The notes under the pieces are model-generated. The model saw only the letters and a program-made list of their open reading frames with translations. It made no database searches and was not told the DNA's origin. A DNA stretch of 64,000 bases. Source: Steinernema hermaphroditum. Its lineage: Eukaryota > Nematoda > Chromadorea > Rhabditida > Steinernematidae. Numbering within the stretch: position 1 is the first letter of the stretch; every line of letters starts with the position of its first letter. A program made the position numbers and the translations under genes. Below are positions 35,870 through 49,400 of the stretch, piece after piece. The stretch lies in contig CM059624.1 in assembly GCA_030435675.1 (NCBI GenBank), positions 13,168,769 through 13,232,768 on the forward strand. The letters are read 5' to 3'.

Positions 35870-37260
35870 CATTTACTCAAAAATCCACTGTTAATAGAAC
35901 GATGTACATAACTAGCGCCCGATTGCAATCCTCAATCACTCTTATCTATGGTCAAAAATATGAATTGCTGCTAGCCATTAGGAATGTTCTGACCTAACAA
36001 TGTTCCAGATTGTACAGTGTTAACAATCGCTGATATCAAACACGAATGTCAGAAGCTTATGTTGTTCCTGTGCTATATGTGGTTATTAGATCGGTTGGAA
36101 GTTAGCTGCTCAGAGATGGTACCTTATAGTTCTTGTTATCCTTAAAATGCTTCGTTTCATAGAAAGCCAAAAGAAAGGCAACATCTCTTCTCAAAAATGT
36201 TACCATTTCTTGAATTCTGACGAGTCTTAAATGAGAGTGGAATCTTTAAAGTGGATGTTGTCGTTGAATCCAGGAAATGGACTAAAGGTGATCTATACCC
36301 CCATATACCACCTGCAAAAATCGACTCAGATCGTTGGCAGCAGATTCACTTTTTCTTAGTAAGCCACATTAAGTAATCGAACAGAATTAGTCGATTTAGA
36401 ATGACGCCGACAAAAATTGTAAACAATGCCGAAGTTTTTTCACCTTACACGGCTTTAAAAAGAGCAGACTTTCTCTATCTCTTCCCTTTTATATCGAAGG
36501 CATTGCATCTAGAATTCTATACGATGACAGAGTCACGGTGTTAGGAAAGAATGTTCCTTCAGAGCATTACAATACGGTGTTTTGCAGATTATCGTACGTT
36601 TTGCTGCGGTTATAAAGGCGATGAGAGTTATCACGAGTCGCTTATCGCGACATATATGTAAGCTTACAACTACAAAGGACAACAGTGTACATTGAATATC
36701 TTCCCTGAGAATTGAAAGAAAGGAATAGGTTTGCTGGTGGCAGTGAGTATCCAAAAATATTTGCTATTGATTTTCGTATTTTGAAACGGTCGTTGTACGC
36801 TTCAGCTTAGTCCATGACACACAGACTTGTTGTTTGTGCATCTGAGGTAAACATTTTACAGGTCGCAAAGAAGCTTTTCCAAAACCATTCAAATCGTTAA
36901 CAAAGAACGCACTCAACAGTCCACTGTTAATGTAACCATGTGCATAACAGTGCCCGGTTGCATGACTATGTCGGTTGCAACCCTCACTCATGCTGAGAGC
37001 TGTTCCCAGTTCAAAAATATGAATTGCCATTAGGAGTTTCCTCACAATCGATGATATCAACAACGAATGACAGAAGCACATGTTGTTCGCATGTTATATG
37101 TGTCTATTAGATCGGTTCGAAGTTAGCAGCTCAGAGATGGTACCTTAGAATGCTTATATTTACCAATATCCTTAAAGTAAGTTTAAAATGATTCATAGAA
37201 AGGTGAAAGATCACTCCATGTCTCCACAGAAATGTCATTATTCCACACTGTGGATTCCCA
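35870..37260 (+). repeat. Tandemly placed duplicated block between globin and GPCR
   Basis: 35930-36180 and 36950-37200 are diverged copies: TCAAAAATATGAATTGC, ATCAAMAACGAATG, GAAGTTAGC and CAGCTCAGAGATGGTACCTTA follow in the same order. A further shared phrase (GTTGTCGTTGAATYCAGG-like) lies at 35655 and 36255. The block separates the two minus-strand genes. Confidence 0.65.
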
Positions 37261-37413
37261 AAAATAAAACAGGAATCTTTAAATCCTTGTCCTAACCTCT
37301 GGGCAAGATATTTTGGTAGTATAATACTTGGTCTCAAGCGAGAACTTGACATATATCTTACTATTCTAAGCTCAAAAATATCATTCCTCTTCTCTTAGTT
37401 CACACCTCCCATT

Positions 37414-40400
37414 TTACTTTAAACCCATAATTCCACTAAAAACATACCACAAAAGCTGATTCCTCCTCTTCTTCTTGATCGTGTTCATTCTCTTGATTCT
37501 CCTCTTCATCCACGAGACCACTTTCACGAACAACAAGCAGTTTGTCGCGCTGTTCACCAGGATAAGAAAATTGCTGATGTAGACGCCTCCAATGAAAAAA
37601 GACGATCTTTTGTCGTGGAGTTCGAACAGTTCGAGGATATCCAAAAGAAACGATGGACTCCTTAGAATGATGAACTTGACGCCGATGACTATTGCGCTCC
37701 ATTTCTGCATTTGCTCTTTTACACTGGAATAGGTGGACCAAAAATATCAAAACTAGAAGGCATTCCTTACGTATACATTCCATTGTCCATATCGGTTTCG
37801 CTGACGAACAAAAGTCTTCGTTCTCTGTCGGCTCGGCGTACTTTGATCCACGTGAACCCTGTCAGAACTGTATGGATTGATATAGACCAAAATTAAAAGC
37901 GAGAACTTACAGAGAATGCACAGATTAGGAATGCATGACACCAGGAGCATCCGCAATCCCATTTTGTACCACTTCATGTAGTACGGGTTTCTGCGCAGTT
38001 CGCGAAGATAGAGCTGCAAGATAATGGCATTTAGAGAAGGATGAAGGTAATGCGGAGGCCCGCAAAAATTCTACTTTGCATTTGGACGATGAAGAGCCTA
38101 ACTCCATCATAATATACTTAGAGACCTCTAGGAATCCGATGGAATAACGAATTTCTATGCAGCAAACTATGCAGCAGTAGATGGCCACACCGTGCCATAG
38201 GATATTCGTTAAATACGTGTGCGGTATCGTAAAAATGGATTGCCAAAAATTACATCTTCTTTCCTTAGCTGCGGTCCTAGCTCTCAAGCCAATAGATATC
38301 GCTTTTTTTTGTCACAAAATCGCTGAAACATCTTTTCACAACGACTATGTAGTATCGCAGCAGCTGTGTCTTAAGAATTAGTGTCTATGAGTGTCTTGCC
38401 ATACCTCCCTTAAACAGATCAAACTCAAGACCGTGCCGCAAAAATGATATTGTTTGGGTGAGTTACGTGCAAAAATCAGAACATATTCTATGTGCGTCCC
38501 TCCATCCCCAACTTCCCGACCACGTGGCTCTGCCAATGCATTAACGCAAATCGAATCGCAACATTTCCTGCCCTCTTCCTTCCTCTCATGTTTGCAACTC
38601 ACTTGATTGAACTCTGTGCCATCCGCCGTTTGACATTCCCTCACGCCGATTTCGAAGAACGCCGGCAAGTTGAGGAGGAAGGCGAGCATCGTAATGATGA
38701 CTGGAGTGCCGATGTCCCACTTCGAGTGCGACCTGACAGAACCATGCGGACCAGACGGCTTTCGCTGGGTGCGGAAGCTGTTGAGGACCCTGTTTGTCCT
38801 GGAATGTGTTTCCTCAAAACAAGGAAGTTGTCGCTTACATGGCTCCTCTGAACGGGTCGCCGACGGCCCAGTGCTTGAGAGTGACGATGAGCAAAACGCA
38901 CCAGATCTAAAAGGAAGGAAAAAGTTGAGCGTATCATTGATTTCACCACAAAAAATGTGTGAAAACTGAAGGATATACTGTGCCACAGATAGAGCAAGCA
39001 GCGCTTCTAATTATTAATCTAGTTAATGACTGCAGAGACTCCTACAACTTCTCTTTTTGATGCTTCTGAAATCGTGGCGTGGAAATATCGTAGTATTCTC
39101 AAAAATAACAAAGTTTTAAGACTGTATTCCACATCGCTGTCCGAAATGTTATCTTCAAAACTAACTACTGTCACTGTATCTAGTTTTTACGCACTGTTGC
39201 GCAAAAATTAAAATTGAAGAGCTGTAAACGATTCTGCAATTTCAAATATAAGCGAATTCGTATTCTCAGGACAACACGTTTAAAAACGTACTACTCTAAC
39301 TTTTAAGGTGAACAAAGTGTTCTTGGCAAAACTGTGAGTGTGAAATGTGAGTAAAACTGAAAAAAAAAGCAAAACTGTGAAATGTGAGTGGCTACTCGAT
39401 ATCCAAAACTCATGCAGTCCGAAAGCGAATATGAGTTCGATTCGATAGCTGTCAACTCGACTACTTGGATGCCAACCCTTATTCAGGCATTGAGCATCCC
39501 AAACCAAACTAAATAATGTCTAAACAAGTTCGAACTCGGTGGGTTTTGAACATCGATTGATTAAGATTTTTGTTACGGAAGACTGGCAATTTCAACTTTT
39601 GATGCCCAATCACGCCTTTCACTGTACGCTTGTGCGTTTTGAGTGCATTATTAAGTCAAATGCGTGCTACCCAGCAGAAGTCGAAGGATGGCTGAGGAAA
39701 AGTCAAAGGATAGCAAAAATCAGCTTCCAACATGAGTGAGAATCTTGGCCGGAGATGGCCAAAAATCAAATGAACACAATAATTGTTAAGAGTTAGAATG
39801 TTTTGACTGTGCAACCTATGGAAATACCGCTAATTTATATTTAGTGTATTTTTAAAATGTGACGCACAAGACTCCGATCGAACAAAATATGACAAAAATC
39901 GCTTTATTTGGGTATTGTTCGTCCCGAACTTCAACCTAGAACCTCACTTTTCTCTTTTTTGCGGAAACTGTTTGTATACAATGCAAAATAAATGTATTTG
40001 GTAGTGTCTTAATATGATAAAAACCAGACAACTCAAGATATTGGACATTTCCAGATTGTTAATTTCGAAATGGATGAAATACTGAATTATGTGGCTAGTT
40101 CCCTCTTGAGACTCCCTGACTTCCGGTTAGACTGCTCGCTTTTGACTCGCCCGCCATTATTTTAATTACCCTCGCCCTCTTAGCTTCTCTCGCTCGATTT
40201 TCGTCTGACAAACAGACGCTCCCCCGCAGCGTTCCCCCATCTCATCTAATCTTTTTTCGATGTTTTCCATCTCAAACTAATTTTAAAGCAAACATACCGA
40301 TCCTGTGTTTGCCACTTGGCCGGCGCCGTGCAAGAACGGAGTGAAGATGTTGAAAGTACTCCTGTACCAGGGCATCATGTCCTTGATGGCGTAGTAGAAG

Positions 40401-43400
40401 AACGAAAGGAGCAGCAGGACGGTGTCGTGCATTCCCGTCGTGAGGATGATGACGTTCAGAAGGAAACTCTGTCGTTCTCCGAGCATTCTGTACACTTTGC
40501 GCATGAAGAGGATGTTCAGAGTGGTGCCGCCGAAGACCACCAGCGGCGTGAGCACGCTGTGCACGATCTCTTTGAGCATTCTGAAATTAAGAATTGCGGT
40601 GTAACAAAAATTTAATTGAAACAAAACTGACAAAAATTGAATGTTTATAGCTCGGATATGAAAATTACAGGAACAACTGGCTAAAAGGTAAAGTGGAGTA
40701 CCTTTTCAAGGCTCTAAAATTGAACAGATACAGTAGGTAGGTCTCCAATCAAAAATAGAGATAAGCTCCTCGATAGGAATCTCAATATATCGGATATGAT
40801 TGCAAGAATTTACAAGATTACAAAAAAAGCTAAAGCGGAGTAATTCTCCAAGGCTCAAAAATTGCTGCAAAATGCCAAAAACAGATCGCAAACAGTCGCA
40901 CAAAAATGACGATCCGAGAGGGTCAACAAAAATCAAAATAGGAAGCGGATGTTCCTTGGCTTTGCATTAACAACCGATTGTTCGTGATGTTTTCCAGTCA
41001 GCCGAAGGGAAATAAAACGCCCAAACAAGGAAATTAATGCGGTGGGTGCGGTCAATAAAACTGCTTTGGTTGCGTAAACGAGATATACCCATGCGGAATC
41101 TACGCTCACTCACTGTTTTGTCCCGAAAATTACTAATTGAAATAAGAAAGAGGCATAGGAAAGTAGATGCCAAGTGCAAGCAAAGTGAACGATTTCTTCC
41201 TGTAAAGTAAATGATCAGAGCCTTAAGTGGTATTGCTAATACAAAGCATCATAAATACATCGTATCTCGAGTAGAATCATAGCACAACGGCTCCGCAAAA
41301 ATGAAGAAAATGAGCGACGTGATACCATAGAAGTTAATTTGAATTCAATTTCCAGTTCAATACCGATGCGTGTGCGTTAGCTACCAAATCCGCTGGTCTC
41401 AAAGTGGACCTCAGCTATCGGCATTATGCCTCATTATTCTTAACATTTGCTAATTAACGTCGATCTTGATAACTGATAGAGGTCGCCTTTACAACCCTAG
41501 AACCCGACCAATCGCTTGGGGACGGAAAAGAAACCCTCAAAAATGAAACGTAGCCAGAGTATCCCAAATTGATCACGGGATAGGACTATCTACGAAATCT
41601 ATGCAGTTTGGTGCAAGTGATGAGTATTCATCATTTCCTCGTGCAAGGCTATCAGTGCGAAGGTTATCAATTTGAATCTAGCATAAGCGTAGTACGATGA
41701 ACTGGTTGGTAGCAAAGAATAAAACAGATGTGTGATTGTGATGATCGATTGACAGAATCGGTTCATCTATACCGACTCAAAAATCAGAAAAGAGTCTAGA
41801 TCAGGGCGTCTATGTAGATGGAACCAAACTCCAAAAATTAAAGATAACCAACAATCAGTCATATTTTGGAGACACCACGACCCACGCGTTCACACGCACA
41901 AAAATATTCGAATTCCCCAACCTACCGTAATTTTGGGCTGTTTTTCAGCAAATTACGCGGTATTTATAGAAAGGTTACACAAATTATGTGTCCCACTAAA
42001 AACATGTTATCTTCGCTTTCTCACATATTCAAAGAAGGTGGAAAAAGTGACGTTAAGTGTTGCCAAAGATAGAAACTGTTTGACAGTATCAAAAATATCC
42101 AAAAGGTTTGATCGGAACAGAGTCAAAAATGATGCCCCTTTAGACAGCGACTACATGGTAGATATGTACTAGAAATGAACCGCATACCATGAACCTTTGA
42201 CAAATGACGTTTCCACCGTTAGTACAATACACACGATAGGAGCTACGGTGGCACACAACAATACCCCCTAATTTGCTGTTCGCAGTATTCACCATAATAA
42301 CCATAAGAACATCATTGAATGGAAGGTCCTCGGACAAGTGCATTACATAAGGCTGAAAGGAGACTAGAGGTCACCACTTTTTCAACTGATTCTGAGCGTA
42401 ATTATTTATAACAAAGTGTGCACTAATAGTGGTAGTTGTCGAATGTTCGGCGCTAATTTTGTTTTTTTTTTCTAAAGTTTATGTGCACTTCTATTATAAA
42501 CCTTGGGACTGAGGATGGCAGGAGTATATGGCACGAGATGGCGTTTCACATATCACATACCGTGTGTTGCCAGCGAAACTAAATCGCCCTGGATCAGAAT
42601 CGTTCATGACATACACAGACTAAACAAAACTGAAAAGGAGCACATACAGCGCGAATTTGAAAGGTTCGCACTACGTACAAAAATGATCTGATCCCTCTTT
42701 GCTTGGCTGAGAAAAATCACGACTTCAATAACTAACAGAAACTCTAAGAAATTGCACCGAATGATAGATCACGATCAACATGGAGAAGACAAAAATGCAG
42801 CTCAAATACTGTTATTCGAATACAACGAAGATGCTTACTCAAAAATTATGCCTTTCCTTATAAATTCGACAGAAGACATTTCAAGTGAACGAGAACCAAA
42901 AATGCCTCTTTCCCAGCACCGATAACAGATCTCTACCGTCCACAGCACTTTTCCCATAAACTAGACCCAGTCGTAACCACACATATAGACAAAACACGGG
43001 ACGTTCGCACGCACCGTACCCCTGAACCGCCGATTGCGTAAATGACATGTGACTTTGGACTAAAAGCGCTAGACACGATTACTTCCCGAACCAATAAAGA
43101 TAGCATGTTACACCCTCAACGCAAAGTGGTCAAACAATGGGGGCAATTAATGTGGCCAGACAAGGAAATTGCTTTTTTCATATTCATGGCTTCATCCTGG
43201 AGAACGGTCCTTGTTAACAACGGCAAAAATTATGTGGCACACCTCTATTCCTGGAAACCTTTCTTTTTTTCAGAACAGATGACTTCGTTGACACTCTCAA
43301 TCTTCCTAGAGCTTCATATGCGAATCTTCCACATATTTAATATTCTCGATAATGCCTAACAATGTGAGCACTGTATCAAAAAATGGCATCCCTTCGTAAA

Positions 43401-46400
43401 TGTTTCTATCAAATACAATGGCAGCAGCATCTCTCCCCTCTCCGAGCTATACGAATATGTCGCAGATCGTAGTTTTTCTTATCGCTAATTCGACAAGTTG
43501 TCCACATGCATTTATTACGATCTATTGCCTTAAATGGTGTATTAAAAAATACAGTCTGCTTTTGCGCACAAATTACCAACTATCGCGTCTTGGACGTTTA
43601 TACAATCCCGGCAGCATCGGCTGTCCAAATATGTCGTAGTTCATAGTTTTTTAGCATCTATACTTTCGAGAACGATCTAGTGAACTGTGAACTTGAGAAC
43701 TAGTGAAATGTTCGAGAAATGTGATGATGCATGCACGATCTAATGCCTTTAGCTGTTGTAAACAATGAACTGCCTTACCGGCAATGATCGCCGGAAGGTG
43801 TAAACTTTCAAGAGATTCCATAAAAGAGACGAAATAAGCGATGAAATGAACCCCTACTCCCATGTTTAAGCGTTGTTCTACGTACTTGTGCTGAAAAACC
43901 TGGCCAATCCCACTTTGCTGGTCTCATTTTGAACTGTTTCACATATTAATAGGTCCAAAAGTAATCGTTGGATCTATTGAAGCTTGCAAAAATTCGACAT
44001 AACCCTTCCATATTGTACTCATGTAATACAAGAAATAAAACAAAAGCAAAATGATGCAAATAGACAAGGAACAGGATCATATGGATTCCCCACAAGGACA
44101 GAATGAAAACAAAAAGGCCGCGGGTGCACTCTTCCGCGCCTTATTTAGAACATCAACGAAGATGCCCTCGTTGACGTATATGTCTATCTCGTACATGCCG
44201 TTCCTAAATCTTCCTAAGGTCTCAGCGATCGAACCTAATGAAATTGAAAGGACATAGATAGTGGAAAACAAGGCGTTAGCGTTAGAGAATCACGTAATTC
44301 ATTTGAACTTTACACTTTATTTTTTCGGTGATCTCCGAAGAACAAACCGAAAAACAACACTTAATTTAATCGGCAGCCTTCTCGGAAAGACCCCGTTTGT
44401 CACTTTTCCAGTGGCAATTAGTGACACATCACGGACAAGTCCAAAACATCAGGGGATTCCCTAAAGGCGGCGATTTCGGGGAATATCCAACGCTAGCAGT
44501 GATTTAAACTTTTGTCACGAAAGCCCATTTGCACTTGAGAGATGTTTTCGGAGTGGAACACGCGAACTTACGCATTTTAGAGGGAGTGCAAACGGAAGTG
44601 GGATGTATGTCTAAAAAGACGGATCGAAACATGAGATCTATGGATATTGAGTAGAATATATCGCAGTTTGGCTCCAATAACATACTGGTGTTGCCCGCAG
44701 GACTACTGGGACTTTAGCGCCAAAACAACGCGGAGCCGCGTTGATTCATGGTTATTCAGGTGTTATACAAAAATTTACGAGTTGGTTTAAATTTTTCTCA
44801 AGAAATAACAATGGTGATCACCACTGTAGAGAGGCGAAGTTGGTATAATGGTGCACACAACCGGTCCACACGAATCGTTCCAAACAAATACGAATAATGC
44901 ACAACTGACACACACTATTCTTTGTCGGCGAAACCGCAAAAATGCACTGAAGTAGTTTTGCTAGCGTATAGAAATGGAAGTTTAAACTTCAATTCCATAA
45001 AACAGAATTCAGAAATCACTCAATGGAGCAACCCTACACCATTCTCTACTGTGATTAATGACCCAAATGAACAAAACAAAGCGAATGAACGACATTTACC
45101 AATCGACTTTGTGCCCATTTTCTTTTGCTATTTTTCAGTGTCAGTATGTTTTACGCGTATTTTCCAGATGCTGGCACGGAACTTGCTGCTCGAAAATTTA
45201 CTTATGTACCAAAATAAGGGAAAGGCCAACTTCCAATTAAGTTTTTCCTCCGGTTCGATGTAACAACCGATAGTACCTGCTGTTTTGGTCTTTCCATGAA
45301 CTGATGCCCAATGACCAACAATCTCAAGATTGCTGCGTCAAAAACTCAACATATGTGAATTGCGATTAACGATTATCGACTTAAATGATGACTGTATAAT
45401 GCCAAACAGGTGTAGTTCGGCATAACCTCAAAGGCATAACCTGATCGTTGGAAATGAAAGATAAGTATACTTGCTAGTTGGTAGAACATCGCATGCAAGG
45501 CGCAACACCAAAAATTTTCAGAAACATCTTGTTCGTGAACAATACGCTAACCATTAAGCACTAACTACAAAAATCGCTAAAGTTACGCTTAAGTTCCGGT
45601 TTCCATATATTTGTAGAATAAGCGGAAATTTCAGCAACGCTCAAAGATACTTCCTTAAAATTGTTGTAACGTGGTAGCTGGATAAGTAACGAAGCAAAAA
45701 AGCCACACACATTTCCGGGACCGTAGACCACCTAGGGAGCGCAAAAAAGCTATGGAACGCACCTATTTTTCAGGGTTATATCTTTTCAAGAATCGCCATG
45801 ATAAACAGAAATAAATCAACTTTAACTTTGTGCGTCATAAGTGTTGGCTAGTTTGCGTGTTGGCTAATTGGCATAACATCCATTGATCTCCGGAAATGCA
45901 AACATGTTTGTTACCAGCATATGCTATCAAACGTTACTGTTAAAGGGGCAAATAATTCTAGAGAAAGAAAGAACATTCGAATTCCCAACCGGCTCTGAAT
46001 GCGATCCAGCCTATCAGCGATCGATTTATGTACATGCTAGGCAAATTGCGACTGTTTTAGAAGAGCAGTGCGAAGAGAATGTAGATAGAAGAACACAAGA
46101 CCCGAAAAGAGTATTAAAGTAGGGTTGGCATTCGATCCAAAAAACGCTGAGTCACCAAGCCGAGTCGAACAAGGCGACTCGAACTCAACTCGCAGTGCCC
46201 ACCCTAGATTAAAATGAGAATGCATGAGTCCGGTTTCCTCTGACCGTGGCAATCCAATGAAGGACCAACACGAGCAGAACCGGGCTGGAAAGGGCTCATA
46301 ACTACTGTACATAACTTTTATATAGGCACCATTTTATGATATCTTGGAACCGCTGCGGCCCACTACATCTGCAAAAGTGAAAAACAGAGAACGTCACCGT

Positions 46401-49400
46401 CATTCACCATTATTCGCGCTTCCAAACATCACTTAACGCAATCACGAAAGTCGGCAAAAGCCATACTATTACGTTGTTGGCGCAAGACTCCCAATTTCGT
46501 ACGTTCCGAGAAACAACTTTTGGACAGCAACAAAATAACAACAACACACGCGCGCATGAATAAAACAAACTGTGTCGAAGAAACACCATTGTCTCGGTCA
46601 TCTTTGATGCATAAGATCGAAAAAAACCTACTTAATCTTGGGTCATTATCTCTAGGAACTTGCGAGTCACCACTTTCCCAGGTCAACCCTGTGACATTCA
46701 ATTAAAAAGTTGCGAAAGACGCCCCGTCACACGCACTCAAAGCATAAAACGACGAAAAACTCTGTGATTTTGGACACGCGACGATCCCAGCACTTAAGTG
46801 TGCACTTTTCTGTTTTCGCGATAGCACACGCGAACTCATTAGTTTCATAAGATAGCCATGAGGAAATGGATATAGTTTAACATAAAGCAAACCCAGGCAG
46901 AAGATTACAAAGGGCATCGACGCCTTATCGCAATTTAAGAAATCTGGCTGAGATCCTACTAATGAGCAGAGAAAATGAAATTCACCTAATGCAGCATGAC
47001 ACACGCCGTCTGGGTGCAATTCGTTTAATTGAGTTTTATGTGTGTGCATTGATGATATGCACTCGCATGTAGTTAGGTTTGTCATGTGTGGTCATGGATC
47101 GCTAGAAGCATTCGGTGCCTATGTGAATTTAGCCGGGATTTGTTTCGCTTTCAACCTCAACATTGCAAAAATTTGAATGCATCAGTGTGATGTGATGCTG
47201 TCAGAAATTTTTAGAGAGCAACTAATTTGTTTCGTGTTTCGCCTTCAAGAAATTCCATAAAACAGCACATTCTCTGGAACACGTGACCAAGTGAATCGAG
47301 CCGGAGCTCATCAGATTCATATCGGTATCGTACTGCAGCTCCAAAAATTAGAATACCACAGTCACGATTAACAACGCCAAAAATTGTAATACCTAGTTGA
47401 TTTTCGAGTTTGTCTTGAAGAAATTCCATAAAACACCAGTTAGAACCGAGTCTGATATACAGCAGATGCTCTAGAAGACGATTCCCCAGCTGCACCCGTA
47501 GTACATTCACAATTGAACTACCGCTTTGAACGCGGCGAAGTCGTCACATGTAGAAAGTTTGCTATCCCTTAAAATTAGGTATCACCACTTTCTAGCAATC
47601 ACATCTGTTATGTCGAAAGCCAGGATTTTAGCGTTATTTGTCGATTTTAACGAATGATGTTTAACGCAGTAGGTTACACAAGGTAAGTATTAAACTATTA
47701 GCTCGAAGAAAGGGTATCATAGAAGAAAACTGTCACAAAGGCAAGAAAGAGGGAAAGCTCTGACTGCTCGGAAAAAGAGGCGTTTCAGAAGTTTCACTTC
47801 GTCAATGTAGGGAATTACGGTGGATATATCCAGTAGTACAATCGCTTTGGTTGGCACTGCACGATTTACACGATTTACACGATTTATCTTCCCGAATCAA
47901 CGGCTTACGCCGTGCAGGACGTCTCATATATGCACAAAGAAGAACATAGTCACACCGTGGTCGCTGATTTTCTTCTGGTTTCGGTGGAGCAGACGAATCC
48001 GAATAGAATGCAGCGTTCCCATTAGTTTGCGCGGGCATCGAAGTCGTTGCACTGGCACTGCACTGAATGGAAAGGGGACAAAAATGGCGTTTACAATAAA
48101 CGGCAGTTGATTTGGTTGTCAAAAATGAAAAGCGCTTTGGCATGGAGTGCGTGCCAATGGCCACCCATACTTCCATTCTAAGCCGGTACCAACTACTCAA
48201 GAAGAAAAAGACGTTTCCATTAAGCTGCAAGCGATTTGTTCTGCTAAAAATGAAAAGCGGTTATCCGCACGTCAAACATGAAATGTGTGATTAGATTGCA
48301 AAAGCACATTCTCATAAAGGACATAATCGAAGAGAATCTTTACTTATTGAGGAGATGCACGATTTTGTTTGACACATTCTTAGCAAGGTCTATCTACTTA
48401 GCAGTAACGTTTTAAGACAAAACATGGTTCTTATTTACGTCGCTCATAACACAGAAGTTGCAGTAGTAATGAGCATTGTGCCTCCATAAAAAGGCAAAAT
48501 ACGTATAAGCTTATATCTACATGAGAAAAAATGTCATAGTGAGTTCGGATCCATATTGCAAAAATTGAGCAAACTTGCTCACTATACCGGATCAAAAATC
48601 TTTCAAAGATCAAAAGGAGAACGGAATCTATAAATTTCTATCGTCGAATGTCAGATCGGGAACATTAAGGGTGAGATTTCCCTGATTCAAAATTCACTGT
48701 TGGTATCTCATGCCTAAGGTTCACTGGAACAGCAATATTGTCACCACACCCGTCGTATCCTAAAGATCTTGAATCCAACCCAAGTATTTTCAAACTGCGA
48801 GCACAAAACGTAAGATTTAATGTCTTATGCCCTTTGCGTCCTACACACTTCATCAATCACGATTACTCTTTTCATAACAACATATGTCTGCAATTTTGCG
48901 GCGATCAAACATTGATCAGTGAGAAAGTGCATGGCTGGAGCCGAAAGCTCAGTGATTAGGTAGACTATATACCGCAATGCAAACCTGACATGCTACGTGT
49001 CTTTTAAGGAAAGGCCACAAAGTCTATATAGGCACTTTCCGGATATCTTACCTCAAACTAGGTCTCCATTTAAGGTGTCCGCTCTGATCTGAATTATGTA
49101 CTGATCGAGCTGTGAACAGTTGTTAAAACTCAAGCTGTCCAAATGTATCGAGTTTGAAACTACAGTGGCGGTCATAGAAATAGAGGCACCCCTGGAATAA
49201 AGAAACGTTCCAGAATTGATTCGATAAAACAAGTTTGAACCGCCAAAACCCAGGGTAAATTGCGGTTGAAACTTTTCCCATGGGCTGCGCCTATTTATAT
49301 GGCCGCCACTGTATCAAATAGAAGACCGAACTTTCACTGGTTGTTTTTTGTAGTAAATTGACCACGCCCAAAAATGTAGCACACCCTAAGATATTTCCAT

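Noticed and set aside
37925..38287. Hydrophobic open frame (NILWHGVAIYCCIVCC) on the minus strand as a GPCR exon
   Set aside because: No acceptor precedes it, and exons 38798-38603 and 38013-37911 already join in phase with a normal extracellular loop. It is intron sequence.
46702..47085. 127-codon minus-strand open frame
   Set aside because: No motif or splice support; composition like the surrounding intron of the GPCR gene.
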